This document shows, piece by piece, positions 48,525-61,282 of a stretch of 64,000 bases of DNA (positions are counted from its first letter, which is position 1; every line of letters begins with the position of its first letter). A program made the translations under genes and the position numbers. Source of the stretch: Takakia lepidozioides (Eukaryota > Streptophyta > Takakiopsida > Takakiales > Takakiaceae). The notes beneath the pieces were generated by a model. It ran no database searches. It saw nothing but the letters and a program-made list of their open reading frames with translations, and had not been told where the DNA came from. The stretch spans positions 34,984,042 through 35,048,041 of the forward strand of contig CM060734.1 of the NCBI GenBank assembly GCA_030704615.1. The letters are read 5' to 3'.

Positions 48525-51495
48525 CTATGTAAGCTCATCCTCCTGAGTCTCCTTAGCTTTTAATGCATTCTTGGCACGCAGCAGCAGCGTTGTCTTCCAT
48601 TGATCCTGACATTCACAATCACCAAGACAGGTACAGGTGTGAGCAATTCCATCCAAGTATTACGTATATATGTGCTGGATTGAGGTGTGAGCTTTCTCAG
48701 TATGGCGTTCAACCAACTGTTGCAGACTCATGGTCGTAAGAGGTGAGACCAGCTGGATCACCACTAGATGATTTTCAAAGATAAATGTGTTTGGGTAGTT
48801 GTACAGCTCTTCAAGGAGATGAATGAGAAAATCCATGCAAGACTCTTCATTTCTGGCTGCCTAAGCCATTCGTCCATAGTCACATCCATATTAGCAGGGA
48901 GGAACACCTGGCACAAAGTACATCTCTTTTTCACTGCAAAGTATCAAAGACAGGTACTGCAAACCATGTATCTAAGAAACAACTATTTGTTGCATCATAA
49001 TCATCAGCAAGGTGCCTCAGAAGTGCCTGTACACTGACATTGAAGGTTGCCACGAACATCCTTCCTGTCAGTCATCACCACAGGAAAGAGAGAAACATAC
49101 AAGACGAGACATGCTGTCAAACTCCTTCACAACATCCGTATACTTGACAACGTCCACTTCATCAATAGCAGCAGCCAACTCCTGAAGCAACACAGGCACC
49201 CAGCACAGTCAGCATTTGACAGTAGGTCCGACCTAACTGTGAAGGACGCATATCCAACACTAACACAAATAGTACCCACAGCTCTGGTCAAATACTGCCT
49301 ATTGTACTGCAAATATTGCAAAGCACTCATGCTATATAAACGGCAACATAACTTGTTCCAACAACTTTCATCTACTGCAATAACCTTGGGGCCCAAGATC
49401 ACACGCCGGATTTGAATGTTATACGACAGGAGTCAGTGAGGAAGACAGGAGGAACAACACAGGGCTTGCTCAGTAGCCTTCTAGTTTGCTCTTGAACATG
49501 GCACCGATTTGCTGCCCTAATAACATTACCCAATACAACAATGAAGGCAGTGGAGCGGTACCAGCAAAAACTTGCATTCCCGCGTGTTTGAAAATGAAGG
49601 ATCCATCTCCTGCAGCATCAAATGCACAACATTGTGTCACAGACAAACTAGCACCCACCACTTTGCCAGAATTGTGTACAACCACTACCAACTGCTTACT
49701 AGGGTCAATAAGACATTAGGTCCATCTCCTGCAGCATCAAATGCACAAGCATTGTGTTACATACAAACTAAAACCACTTTGCGAGAATCCTGCACGACCA
49801 TTCACCAATTGCCCACTAAGGTCAAAGAAGAAACAGCAAAGGGCAAGGGCTGTTACCTGGTACTTGTCAATTGCATTATGAATAGCCACTTCATCATGCG
49901 CGCAGATGTGGCAAAGGCCAGCATTTAAGAGGTAACCCTTTACACTATACTTCAACAAATTGCTGTCCAAAGATTGCCGCCCCACCATTTCGTAGATCTC
50001 AATTGCTCTATCATACCTGTCAAAACCACCAATTATTGGGACCTCATAACCTCCTTCAAGATCTAGTCTAAGGTCTAATCTGCCTATGAGCAACAGACAA
50101 GAGTTTGTTGGACAGGCAGGATGACATGAAAATTGCAACGTTAGTGAACAGAGAGTCTACATGAACTCCTCCAGTACTGAGGATGAGGCCAACTTTCGAG
50201 CCCGTGTCAGCTCCATGACTGGAAGAATATGCCCTTTAACAATGATATAGAGTCTAATTTGCACAGGAACTATGAGATTTGGGCGTTTAAAGGAGGCCAT
50301 TGCTTGTTTTCACTTGATCAAACACATTAAGAAGCAATAGGGAGATGATGAAACGCACTGTTCAAGCTGAGCAGAGAACTGGGCAACCTTAAGCTTGCAC
50401 TGATTGGCTGTACTTTCCGTACCCTCCCCTGAGTAGAGCTCCCCTGCCTTGTCATAATACACCATGGCCCTCTCTGGAGACTCCTCCTTTTCATAAAGGT
50501 CCCCAATCTCCTGCAAACAGGCTCGCCTGCCTTCATCTCAGAATGCACAAAAGCTGGCCTTCTCACTGTTTGATGACCATGTGACTACAGATTGACAATG
50601 TACCAACACAGAGAGGAAGAGAACATCATGCCTAACTATTGACACAATTCTGATCATTCGGCAAAAACCCATACCTTATAATGCTTGGCAGCTGTGGATA
50701 GTCGCCCAATTTCCTCAAACATCTGGACTGCTGTCAGTAACATTCTCACAGCCTCTGCATTGTACAGTAATATCTCGATGAATAAACCAGAGCCTAGAAA
50801 GAGACCGAAAGATGTACCACTATTGACAAATCATTGATCTTCACTTTCTAGGCCTTCATCCAGACACACTGTTCGAATCACAATCTTCTCAGCTGGATCA
50901 ACTAAAGATGCTCAAACCTTCATCATAGGAGAAGGACATTTGTAACCTCAACATTGGCAATCAAGCATCGCCGTGCACTAACCGTGAGGTTGGGATTTCT
51001 TGTAGCAGTTGGCAGCATCCACATATGCTGCAGCTGCTTCATGCTTGCTCTCCAGCTGGCTCCACCAACAATCCATAAACAATCGTATTTAGACTTAGTT
51101 CTGGACCTAGAAAAAAATACTGCTACAATAAATGTCCTGTGAATATATGTCCACTCCGGAGGCACCCTGCTTCACCAACAAGACAGCCATACCTTCAACT
51201 GGCAGTTAGCAAGCTTGATGAATACAGCTGCTGCCTTGTCCCCTGCCACACCAAACCCACAAAAGATCTTATACTCCAGCTTATTTAGTTCACCTAATTA
51301 GCAATCAAAAGACTGAGAGCTGCAGATGAGAGGGGGAAACAGATAACCGCTGAAAGAGGAGGTAGCCGTGAGTTGAGGGGACGCTGGCAGGAATAGCCGC
51401 TTGCTAAGCCAGACTATTCTTTATGTTCCTTTTAAGATGTTTACTGAAACTAAAACAGTATCAACAGGCTGTGCATACTGCAGCCTTGTGCCCGC

Positions 51496-51526
<31 letters not shown>

Positions 51527-51820
51527 CACTGATCGAAAATTCCTATTCTGAATAAGATTGACATAGCACGAGGAGAAATACTCTCTCTCCACTAAGGTTG
51601 CACAGCTACATCCGGCACTAACCCTAAAAGACAAAATGGATGCACGGAAAGCAGAGTTAACTAAAGGACACATACATGATTTGGCAAGCTTGTAATTGTT
51701 CGCGGACTTCTCCAAAAGCTCGGCCGCGTCATCATACTTACTCCCAAAAAGACCCCATCCATTCAGCTTCTTCTCTGCCTTCTTCTCAAACTCAGCTCCC
51801 TTCGCCTCAAAATCCCCCAT
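48525..51820 (-). CDS. alpha-soluble NSF attachment protein (alpha-SNAP)
   Basis: Alpha-SNAP binds SNARE bundles in the cytosol and recruits the ATPase NSF to take them apart after vesicle fusion. Nine exons join in phase on the minus strand: 51820-51676, 51242-51193, 51055-50983, 50754-50675, 50510-50359, 50016-49857, 49609-49562, 49181-49101 and 48605-48525, coding 289 residues, the normal plant length. All introns are GT-AG. Key stretches are [97 protein letters not shown] and [15 protein letters not shown]. The C-terminus [19 protein letters not shown] then DELT is the NSF-stimulating end. I used the second Met (51820, [11 protein letters not shown]) because it matches the family start; an in-frame Met 7 codons upstream lacks support. 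Intron 6 holds a tandem duplication and intron 1 a GA repeat. Appears intact. Confidence 0.96.
49599..49825. repeat. imperfect tandem duplication over intron 6/exon 7 border of alpha-SNAP
   Basis: Copy A is 49599-49708 and copy B is 49719-49825. Both start with GG(A)TCCATCTCCTGCAGC and share GCATCAAATGCACAA, CAAACTA, CACTTTGC and CTARGGTCAA. Copy A includes the true acceptor (CAG|GAGATGGATCC on the minus strand). Copy B carries a second CAG|GAGATGGACC upstream in the same intron. Confidence 0.85.
51501..51526. repeat. (GA)n microsatellite
   Basis: Thirteen GA units inside intron 1 of the alpha-SNAP gene. Confidence 0.9.
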
Positions 51821-52008
51821 TCCTTCGCACAGAATCCTCAATCATAAGCTGCAGATCACTGAGATCACAATCCTCCACCAAATTACAGCTCGTCAGGCCG
51901 CAATGCTCAGGGTTTGCGTGATGTGCAACCAACAGAATACCCCTGCTCTGAAGCTTCCAATCCCGCGCTCTTTCCCCAGGAATCAACCCGTTTTTCCCCA
52001 ACCCTAAA

Positions 52009-52105
52009 TCGAATTACAGTTCTCCATTTCCCTTTATTATTACTATTTTTTTTTTCCCAAAAATAAAAAGGGCCCATGTTGTTACCTGGAAGACAATAGG
52101 AATAA
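52009..52105. repeat. repeat shared with 57179-57525
   Basis: About 190 bases upstream of the alpha-SNAP start codon. The blocks ATTACAGTTCTCCATTTCCC, TTTATTATTACTATTTT, CCCAAAAATAAAAAGGGCCC plus ATGTT, and ACAATAGGAATAAT recur in the same order at 57.2-57.5 kb, where a 220-base stretch separates the first two. Confidence 0.8.
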
Positions 52106-52106
52106 T

Positions 52107-52352
52107 GTCGTAGCTCAGTTGGTATAGTGCACTGAGTGCCATCCGGATGACACTCGGGTCAAATCCTGCTACTTGACGGGTGTGGTACGCTCTTCTCCCC
52201 CTTCCCTGCGCGGTGTCGCATTCGGAAAGCCTTACGGCGAGGTTACTGAGAGGTTATTTTTTCCTTCTCTATCAAGGGGCCTGATTTGTGAGCTGTCGCT
52301 CCCAGGTGTTTCCCTTTAAAAAATAAAATAAAAAATAAAATAAAATAAACTT
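52107..52352 (+). mobile_element. tRNA-derived SINE (copy 2, most complete)
   Basis: The head GTCGTAGCTCAGTTGGTATA then GTG is a good RNA polymerase III box A (TRGCNNAGTNGG). CGGGTCAAATCC at 52157-52168 is a box B. The body follows (GGGTGTGGTACGCTCTTCTC, GTGTCGCATTCGGAAAGCC, GAGGTTACTGAGAGGTTATT, AGGGGCCTGATTTGTGAGC) and then an (AAAAT)n-like tail at 52316-52350. The head is tRNA-like but lacks a full cloverleaf, so it is a SINE and not a tRNA gene. It lies about 290 bases upstream of the alpha-SNAP start. No clear target duplication was found. Confidence 0.8.
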
Positions 52353-55300
52353 AATGGACGAGTGTGATCTGACAGTACTTTCGACGGATTCCGGGGCTCC
52401 TCCGGCGGGCCCCCTGTCAAATCCTCCCCACCCCCTATTACCTCGGTTTCATTGTTAAATTCTAGCGACGACCAAAGGTCGAAAGCTAGTTTAGTGTGGA
52501 ACAGATATAGGGTGCCATAGTGCCTCGTCATCGCCGCCACGTTTTGTCATCGCCATGTCATCGTAGCCACGTCATCGTCATCAATTTTTTTGGGGACCTG
52601 CCCGAACTGCCCGCCCGGAAAACCCGAAAGGAACTCGTCGCCGGAGCCTGCCCGTACTGCCCGGTTCTTGATCTTCTTGGACTTCTTGTGGTCTGACAGA
52701 TACAGAGAACGCAGTTCCGCAGTGGTTGCTTCCACCTTGCAGGGATGTTAGCGCGCTTTGGCAGCAGGAAGAACGTAGCCAAGCTCGTGGTAACTTAGGT
52801 CCTTGTGACATCGTGCAACATGTTAATGGGCCAGGCTGTGGGGCAGAAATGGGTACCCATTTTAGCAATGTGGGGTCCTGTGATGGCCAGGAAAGTTTCC
52901 CAGCCTCCGGGCAATCAGAAGAAAGGTATTAATGGTATTCTCTGTTTGTTCTTTTCTTTTCGGTCTCTGAAATGTGCTACAAAGCAATCTAGGCTCCATT
53001 CTCACCTCAAATCTGGATCCCAACAGAAGCTGATGGAGCCGACCCCAGTCAATGGTGGGACAATGGAGACAAAAAGGTGAATGCCCGTTGGACTACAGAG
53101 AGAAGCAGATGCAATTCAGAATTGGAACTCTGTAATAAGTAGGGTTGGGGTGTTTGTTGACAACCGCAATCGCAAGGTGCGGTTTTTTCTTGATGTACGA
53201 TGTGAAGAAGTTTGTCCATCCTGCAAATGTGGGCTCTTGGCTGCTGTTAATACCATGATTTGGTACTCTTCATGATGTTTACAAGGTTCTTGGGAGAGTC
53301 GGCTTGGTCTTAGCAGGCCGTGTTTCAATCTCTGCCTGCTCAGCTGCACCGTGGTGGTTCAGCCTGTTTTACCCTCTCATTAGACTCGGCCCTGAGATGC
53401 ATATTGAATTTTGTAAGTTAGCTTTTTGGGTGGATATGTGGTGGTTTGGAGTGATTTTGACATGTTGTTGACTAAAAAAGAGGGGAACAAAAGTTTGAGG
53501 GATTGGATGCTGCTTCTCCAAGTGATACCAATGCTTTGCAGCTTACCAAAATCTGGAAAGGGCACCTGTGAGGCAACAGTCTTGGAACCTCTTGGCACAT
53601 GAAGATATGAGGGTGTAATAGCTCTGGCTCCTTTTTATTGCAACACCGATGAGATTCTGCATGCTCCTTGATATTCTCTCCAGCATTTGCATTTAGATTT
53701 ATCTTCAGATGTATCTGGTTGGGATGCACTATTTCTGTTATTGACTTGCATGCCCTCGCTGGCGATCTTGCAGTCCCATCGAGTGGAGGTTGAGATGGTT
53801 GAACAATCTCCCACAAAAGTCAAAGCTGGTGAGCCCTCTATGTCATTTATTTTAGTACAAGCAGCAACTATTGATGTCATCATGCAATATGAATCCAGCA
53901 TTTCTGCCAGCTAATAATGAGCCTCAAATACACATCATGATGAGCTAAATAGCTATCTGCAGTTTGTACAAGCTGACCACAACTTGGTCAAGCTATGTTC
54001 TAGCCACTGATGTATGTAAGACTACAACTGATTTTTTTCAGTTCGTTTGCATTATGCATTCTTCTGAAATCCTCATTTGATTCAGTAGTTTCCAAAGTCT
54101 GTCTTTAATCTTCATGTTAATGCTTTCTGGCAGAGGCAGGCAGCAAAAGTATCACAGGCGGCAAGAGACAATACACAAGAAAGAATGTTACCATGGTAAG
54201 AGATGCATCATTGTCAAGATGAAAATGTATTTCTTCATTTTGCTGGTTGTGTTTGGGTTGGATGGATTTTTTTAGCCTTGTGGTTACTCTATTCGTTGGT
54301 GTTCAATCAAGCTGCCTGGCCCCTAAAATCTTCTTAGGACATTCTACGGCAGCACAATGTATTGGTTTGTATGCCAACAAGTTTTCTTCTCTTATATGGG
54401 GATCCTTCAGAGGTGTCAATCAGTTAGTTGTCATGCCAGAGAGTACAACAACTGGTGAGTGTGATAGCGAGTTTGACAGTACTCATGGCATCTCCACCTA
54501 GTCCTGCAATGAGTATTAATGACCGTTGACGGACACAAGCTTTAGTGGAATTTTTGTGTATCGAATAACACCTATTGTATGGGAGATGTCAGCTCTGATG
54601 GAAACCTTCATTTGAGCTCTCAGAGGTCGAAGTTGTGAAGGACGTTACCTATATCAAAAAAATTGAGTTGAAATATCCACAACCGAGAGACTGAGGAGAT
54701 TTCAGATTCTAGCAAGGAAGTTGTTCATACACTCAAAAGCGGGGTCAGATGTGAAGTGATTCCTATCTATGCATTGTCTGTATGCCTTAATTCTTTTTTG
54801 TTCTTGTCTTGAGAGAATCCAAGACTGCCACATGCAGTTGCTACAATCTGATGTGATTATTCGGAAAATGTGTTGGTTACCTGCCGTCAATTTGGCCCCT
54901 TGTTGACAGAAAGTTAAAAAGTTAGTGTCAGTGCTAGGGACATCCATGGTTCATTCATCTCCATCATCTGTGGGACTTGACACAAACCAAACTTGTCACA
55001 GTTTTAGAATGGGAAATGGTAAAACTGTGCGTCTGGAGTCTGCTGAAGTAACTTAGTGATTCCTACAGAAGGCACCTACTCCAAGAAAACCACTCTCAGA
55101 AAGCACATGTAATCTAAAAATTAACCTCATTCAAGTCACATGGACCTGTGATTGGATTAAGATACCAAGCTGCTTTTTAAACCTCTAGACTCCAGGAGTT
55201 ACAATGTCATTCCAATCTGCTATATATGATCGTCACTTATATATGGAAGCTAAGGCACGCCCACAACTTCTCCGCACGCAGCAAGCTCATGTGGCAGGGG

Positions 55301-55588
55301 CAGGAGGCACAACTCCAGCGCCTCACACCACCGATGAGCTAAGTTATGGCGTACCCCATGCAGCTTCTCCTTTCCCATCAACCCTTCAAATGATTATTCT
55401 GTGGCATATGCCCCACTAGCCAATGTAGCATTAGGTTAAATCCATGCTATTTCAATTCTGTTGCAGCTCCTATGTTTAGATGCCAGTATCCAAATAGGTC
55501 TAGTTAAAGTCTGGTTCAATTTTTAGACTTCCATATTTTATACATAATATACCAATTGGCAAATTTCAGACCATTGTATAAAGGTCTT
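52353..55588. other. no recognisable gene
   Basis: Several open frames on both strands (52547-52932, 53081-53275, 53472-53914, 54247-54501) have no match I know. Positions 52560-52640 alternate CG-rich triplets on both strands. No LTR, SINE or RNA gene was recognised. Confidence 0.4.
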
Positions 55589-55592
55589 TTAA

Positions 55593-56622
55593 CCCCTAAA
55601 CGACGAGCCGACCCGAATCGGGTCGGCCTGATTTTTCATCCATCCGTAGCATGCACGGATGAAGTCTGATGAACGAGCGGCTTGAACAAAAAATGTAGCG
55701 CGGAACGAGCTGCACACGCAAGTCTTTATGGCACCCCCAACAGAGAAAAACTCCGCCGTCAGGAATTTTTTGAAGTTTGGAAATTATAGGATTTTGGGTG
55801 GAGGGTGGGGGCACGACAGTTGACCGTCGACGTGGCAGGTGGCAGCGGCAACACGGGTGGGATTTTGCGGCGGGGGGCAATGCAGGGGTTGGAGTCGGCT
55901 GCTTGTGAGGCCCTCCCCAAAACGCCGACGAACACGGGGACGGCTCGAATGAGTTGGCCCTGGCAAATAATGGGAAACCTCGACGTGGCCCGGAAAATGT
56001 CGACAGATTCAGGCGAAATTCCAGCCACCGATTGCCTGACCTGGAGGAGGCCGGAAATTCCACCAAATCCCACATCCCAAATGCAATTTAGGGAATTTTT
56101 GGGGAATTCTTGGGCAGGCTTGTGTAGTTCTTGGCCTATGAGGGACGGACCGTTGGAATTCCCAAATGAAGGAGAATTTGGGGTCCCAATGGGGCCTATA
56201 CCATTTCCTTTGCAAATTTTCTTTTTGGACCCCATTCCAATCACATACAAAGCACCCCCCCTTTCATTTTGGCAGATTGGGGTGAAATTTGGTGTGAGGG
56301 TTTGGGATTGTGCACTTCACAGGAATATAACACTTTTTCTCCCAGGAAAATTTGGGATCATGGATAATTTGCTTGGTCAAACATGCACTTTTGCTTTGTT
56401 TTTTCCATTTTCAAAAAAATGCACCGTCTTCAAATGTTATAATCTCCCAAACTACACGGTGGAATCTCCGTAAATTTGGGGGGCTTGTGCATCTTGTAGG
56501 TAGGAAGCAGTTTGTACGGTTCATCCATGTGGATGAACGTTGGTGGGCAGGTAGCTGCTGACGTGTGAGGGTGGATCCCGGAATTGTCCAAATACCCAAA
56601 AACACCTCTCTTCCTTTAGGGG
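55593..56622. mobile_element. TTAA-flanked terminal-inverted-repeat element, about 1.03 kb
   Basis: The left end CCCCTAAACGACGAGCC and inverted right end CCCCTAAAGGAAGAGAGG agree at 12 of the first 15 positions. Both abut TTAA (55589-55592 and 56623-56626), a piggyBac-like arrangement. If the TTAA and outer T/A are counted as part of the repeat, the ends become TTTTAACCCCTAAA and the target site is then unclear (possibly TC). A perfect hairpin GACCCGAATCGGGTC lies at 55611-55625. A 222-residue plus frame (55805-56473) and overlapping minus frames resemble no transposase, so it is non-autonomous. Confidence 0.55.
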
Positions 56623-57178
56623 TTAAAATCGAAGTGCTCATTGACGATTAATGGACTGAAAATTACTTTTTAAGCAAACGTGACATGATAACTTTGGCAA
56701 CACTCCGTCGTTCTTCTTGCGAAGAACAATGAAACACGAGATGTGTATTTATGTAACACCGTGGGATGACCCCTGCCCTTTTTGTGCAAATTGAACGAAG
56801 TTCTCAGAATTCGTCGCTAGTAGTGCGGAGCAACGCGAAGCTCTAGTACTTATGAATCCGAGAGGGTTGCAAGCTGTGCAAGCTGTCGTGGGTAGCGTGA
56901 TGGTAAGATGATAGCAATGGAGGCAGTGAGGTTTTGGGGCTCTGGCAGTGTAACCCTGGTTGATGTAACCCTCCACTTGGTACACCTCGTCGTGTAACCC
57001 AGTGTAACCCCGACTGGAGTTGACACTCTTTCAGTTCCATGTCACTCTCCAGAGAGGGTGGGGAAGATTTGGCCAGAAACCGGAGTACCATCCTGTCATG
57101 ACTCCGAGGTTGCATGTGTGCATTAAGTTCTTACATTATTACTATTATCTTCCTTGTTACCTTGTTACCAAAAAAAAT
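56623..57178. other. no recognisable gene
   Basis: Contains the 41-base repeat (TAGTGCGGAGCAACGCGAAG core, 56809-56849) also seen at 4488-4528. A cluster of GTAACCC words lies at 56950-57010 (TGTAACCC four times). Confidence 0.45.
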
Positions 57179-57525
57179 TAGATTACAGTTTTCCATTTCC
57201 CTTTATTATTACCATTTTGTTTTGCCTCTCATTATTTGTTAATAGCCATTTCAATGCACCTATGGGCCCGCCAGTAGGCCCATGGGGTGAGCGGATAAAC
57301 CCACCGCCTATTCACAGGGTCCAAATTCTGAATTTTTTCTAAGTCCTGCTTCTTCATACCCTCCCCTGAGACTAACTCCTCCGGGGGACTCACTGCAACC
57401 TTCGAGAGGACTAACGAGCGGACTGGCCAGCAGAGAAAGGGCCCAAAAATAAAAAGGGCCCATGTTACGTTGTCCAAAAAAATTAGATTACTTTAAATAC
57501 TTAATAAAGGAGCACAATAGGAATA
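57179..57525. repeat. second copy of the repeat upstream of alpha-SNAP
   Basis: It shares ordered blocks with 52009-52105 and contains a 220-base interior stretch (57222-57440) not found there. The block ATTAGATTAC occurs twice within it (57178 and 57482). It sits just beyond the 3' end of the pectin methylesterase gene. Confidence 0.7.
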
Positions 57526-57730
57526 ATATAAGACTTTGGAGGTTTATTTTGTTGGATCATAAACTACTATGTCGACTAGCTGCTGTCTCACATATGCCGG
57601 TACAGGTCTATAATACACTACCTCATGCACAAGTATTTTTACTCATGAACAACCGGAGCAACAGTACCAACTGAAGATTCACAGAAGTTTATTGCTTTTC
57701 TCGCTAGGTAGTCTGTGGCCCTCTATGGCA

Positions 57731-60700
57731 CTAAGTTAGCGCCGGCACCAGCCAGTCTTCGCCATCGATGAAGCTGAAGTCCATGAAAGCCTGAGCTTCT
57801 TCGGCAGAAAGTTCATGGCTCCAGGGTACGCGTTTGGATTCATCAGCACCAGGTCCGTAGCACTTGTACTGTCCGTAGTACACCGTTCTGCACAAAAATG
57901 GAATCACGAATAATTTCGACTTCATCAGACTTTGAAAGACCATGATCTGGAGTCTGGAATTAGAAATTCTATATAGAAGTTCTGAAAAGATACAAATACG
58001 TGTTGAAATAGCCTTTTTAACGAATTTCCTGAGAGAAAAACAAGTTCGGGACGAATTGGAATCAGATTTTCTCAAAGATGTTATATCTGTATCGTCCTAA
58101 GAATGACTCACAGAACCGAGCAAACTCAGATCAGAATAGGACTCATCACACAACATGTGTGATTTCCATCATTTGCTTACCTTGTAAGGTCAATTCCATG
58201 GTCATTGCAAAGAGTATTGATTCTGCATGTCGAAGAGAGCAGCAGACTGAAAATGGAAACAAAATCAATTTTCAACTCGATTTGAGATCATCAACCAGAA
58301 GTCTGCAGATCAAAAAGGGATGTGTAAGGAGGTGAAGGGTTCGTACCCGTCTCTCGAGGGATCATCCCAGTCCGACCAACCAGGAGGTACTATGAGGTTT
58401 CCTAAGTATGTGTAGGAATACACCACGCGTGAATATGGCCCCCAAGCTCGCCCCAACATATCCATTGCGGATCCAACAACAGTACAATTGATAAATGAGA
58501 AACCGGAAGGATCGTTGGCGGAACGCCGTGACTGAGCCGTTAGAGAACCCGTCTGGTCAATTGAATGCAGCATACACCCCTGGATTCATCTCCCTCGCAA
58601 GCATGAAGGTTCACTGTTAGGTTAGTCTTCATTAAACGGAGCAGTAATATAGTTCTGGGATATATGGTGGAAACATGCTCGTCTTCGTCCATTTCTACGG
58701 CAAGTTTTACGTTCTAACAACTCTGGTTGTACCATGTACACTTTACTTTACAGTTGCCTGTAATGGAAACTCAAGTCCAGTGCTCATCAGATTGCGATTG
58801 AGAAGGTCAGCCTAGCCTAGAACAGAACTTCTTCTGCATGCAGTACTTCTTAACTTCCCCTCAGAAGCTCCGTGACAGGTAGAAAAGAGCAGTCGTGCAG
58901 GAGGGTCAATGCGATGGCCATCTATTATTCTCCTAAATTACTCTTCTTCATCCTTTTAAGGGTTGCGAATTTTGAAGATCTCGAATTAGATCCACAAAGA
59001 CAGAAAGTACAGAGCTCAAGAAACAGAGAAATCGACATCATGCTGTACAACTGCTAAGTGGCACGAGCGCTGGTAAATATATATTCTTTGCTCTTGGTTT
59101 CTGACTTGCAGTCTGGTCTGATTAAAACTCGATGAAGAAGCTTTTGGTGACAAAACGTAAGATGCGAGGAGATGGGTGACTAGGCGCGAACTTACCTTAT
59201 AAAGAGACTGCCCCCCACCAAAGATATAATCGATGGACCCCTCAATGTAGCAGTTCTGGAAATAGTGACGGCCTCTGTGGTCATACAAAGTATCTTGGGC
59301 CCCGTAGAATGCGCAGTTGTAGAATGCCGCCATGTCTCCCGATATCCGCAACGCCACAGCTTGCATCCCCTCCAAGCCAGGATCTGGGTGGTCTGCTTTG
59401 TTCTGTTCTCCAGAGACATTTTAAATCATTAAAGCGTATCATAGCATTCAAACAGTCCCACGATCTTAGCTTACATATGATGCCCGACGAGCCCATTCAC
59501 AGAGCTTGACGAGATTGTTAAGACCCTCGAGGAATTGTCGAGATATTATAGCAAGTAACTAGTCTGATGTGGGTTATCAGGCCAAATGAAGTCGTGCGTA
59601 CAGCAATCCAGATCCGTGATTGTGGTCATTGAAGCCACAGGCTCGGTTTGCGATCCAGACCTGATGGTAGCTGGATACGTTAATTATGGTCCCTTCTCGC
59701 CATAGCTGGATCAGGTAAACTTGAACCGGTGAAATTTGCCAAGATCATATAATACACATGGGGAGAAGAACCCTCAGATTTTGCTTCTTGGTGCTTATTC
59801 ACGTGCAGGATCCATCGACATTAGTAATCAACCAGATATTATATAATCTACGCGATGGGAGAAGATTATGTCCACGGACATGTAGCTCGTGTTTGACTGA
59901 AATACATAGAAACTGCACGGTCATATGATGGTCACCGCTCAGAACACTGCGTTACAAAGTATTGATCTGTAAAGGCCGACGTGGTAGCATCGACCGCTAA
60001 GTTAGAAGAACATGTGTGTTACATACCTCAACGCTCAGGTAGCGTGCAACAAAGTGGGGTGCATTGATAGCAACAGTTGCACTGTTGTAGGTACCCAAAG
60101 GTTCCAGGCCATCCTGACCACAGACATGAGCAGCGTCCTGCCATGTGATGATCGTTGACCCTTGCCCCCTGCCCCAAAAGGTGATGTAGGGCTTGCTGGG
60201 TGGAATCACCACCTTTTCCCTGGTGCCCTCAACACAATTCCCGGAAAATGACGCCCAGTTGGGCACAGCATAGAAATGGGGATACAGTTTGGGGACCTAA
60301 GTACTAACTGAGATATCCATTAATGAAGCAAACAACACATGACAAGTTCCTAGTATTATGATCCTCTGAAGAACAGTCTTGAACAGGTAAAGGTAAGATT
60401 GAGTAAATGAGCACTTATGCAGAACTCAGATCAAGTATACCAACTACATTAATTTGTCCACACCGATGTGACTGCCTCTCCAGTTATTGACAAACATGCA
60501 TATGTATCATTGTATTTTACTGGCATACTGAAAATTTCCCCATTCCCATGTCAAAGTGCCTACAATACACATGTGACCCAGTTCTTTTCGTTAACTCATT
60601 TACAATGTGTGACACTGGCAGTACAATAATACTTTATCAACCATCACCCTGGAGCTGATTTCCCCTTGATCTATATATTCCGAGTATGCAATTTTGATCT

Positions 60701-61282
60701 CTGTCAGGATAGTACAGAATAAATTAACAGATTCTCCTGGCTATCTCTGATATAATGTTATTTAACCGGTTCAACTGGTTTCGGCTTAAACTTACAGGGG
60801 CAACAGTCGAGGGAAAACACTTACTCATATGTTCCAGCATTGATGTAGATGACAACACGCTGCCGATTTAGTGTAGGAACATTATCCACAGCGTCTTGTA
60901 CTGTGCAGAAGTCACCAAATCCCTCCTGATCCACCACTATCATACCTGGACGCACACTCAAGTCCTCTAAATTTGGGCCATTGAGCAGAGACTCCTTATT
61001 TCTATCGATTGCATTGTGCTGCTCCTTGTAATTTGATTGGACGCGGGAGACCCACTCATTGAATCGCTTGTGCGCCAATTGATGGGCTTTGAGGCTTTCT
61101 GGTGTAGTAGTCCTTAACTTGGAGATCTCCATTTCATTTCTTCCTGGGTCGGATCTGGCCGGGACCCCTAACTCAATGTTCCATCTGAAAGCGACAGAGT
61201 GTCCTGTTAAAAAAAGATTGAAACATAGCATCACTGAAACAGCCCTCAGTCTATGCATGGGGTGTTGCCGCTGGGTAAGCAT
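57731..61282 (-). CDS. pectin methylesterase (pectinesterase), secreted
   Basis: It removes methyl groups from homogalacturonan in the cell wall. Five exons join in phase on the minus strand: 61282-60825, 60219-60027, 59402-59196, 58579-58347 and 57887-57731, giving 415 residues; introns are GT-AG. A signal peptide covers about residues 1-33 ([15 protein letters not shown] core). A ~75-residue charged linker follows without a PME-inhibitor prodomain. Then comes the beta-helix: [20 protein letters not shown] (195-201), QAVALRIS with Gln231, GAQDTLYDH with Gln253 and Asp254, GSIDYIFG with Asp275 (family D-F-I-F-G), LGRAWG with Arg330, and [11 protein letters not shown] near the end. All catalytic residues are present. 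It resembles short, Arabidopsis PME53/68-type enzymes. I chose ATG 61282, the first ATG of the frame; HPM at 61258 would also keep the signal peptide. Confidence 0.95.

Noticed and set aside
52107-52180. tRNA gene
   Set aside because: Box A and box B are good, but the ends do not pair into an acceptor stem, and the sequence continues into a body shared with two other places and an A-rich tail, so it is a SINE head.
55805-56473. protein-coding gene of 222 residues
   Set aside because: It lies wholly inside an inverted-repeat element, overlaps long open frames on the other strand and has low-complexity, Pro/Gly-rich composition without a domain.
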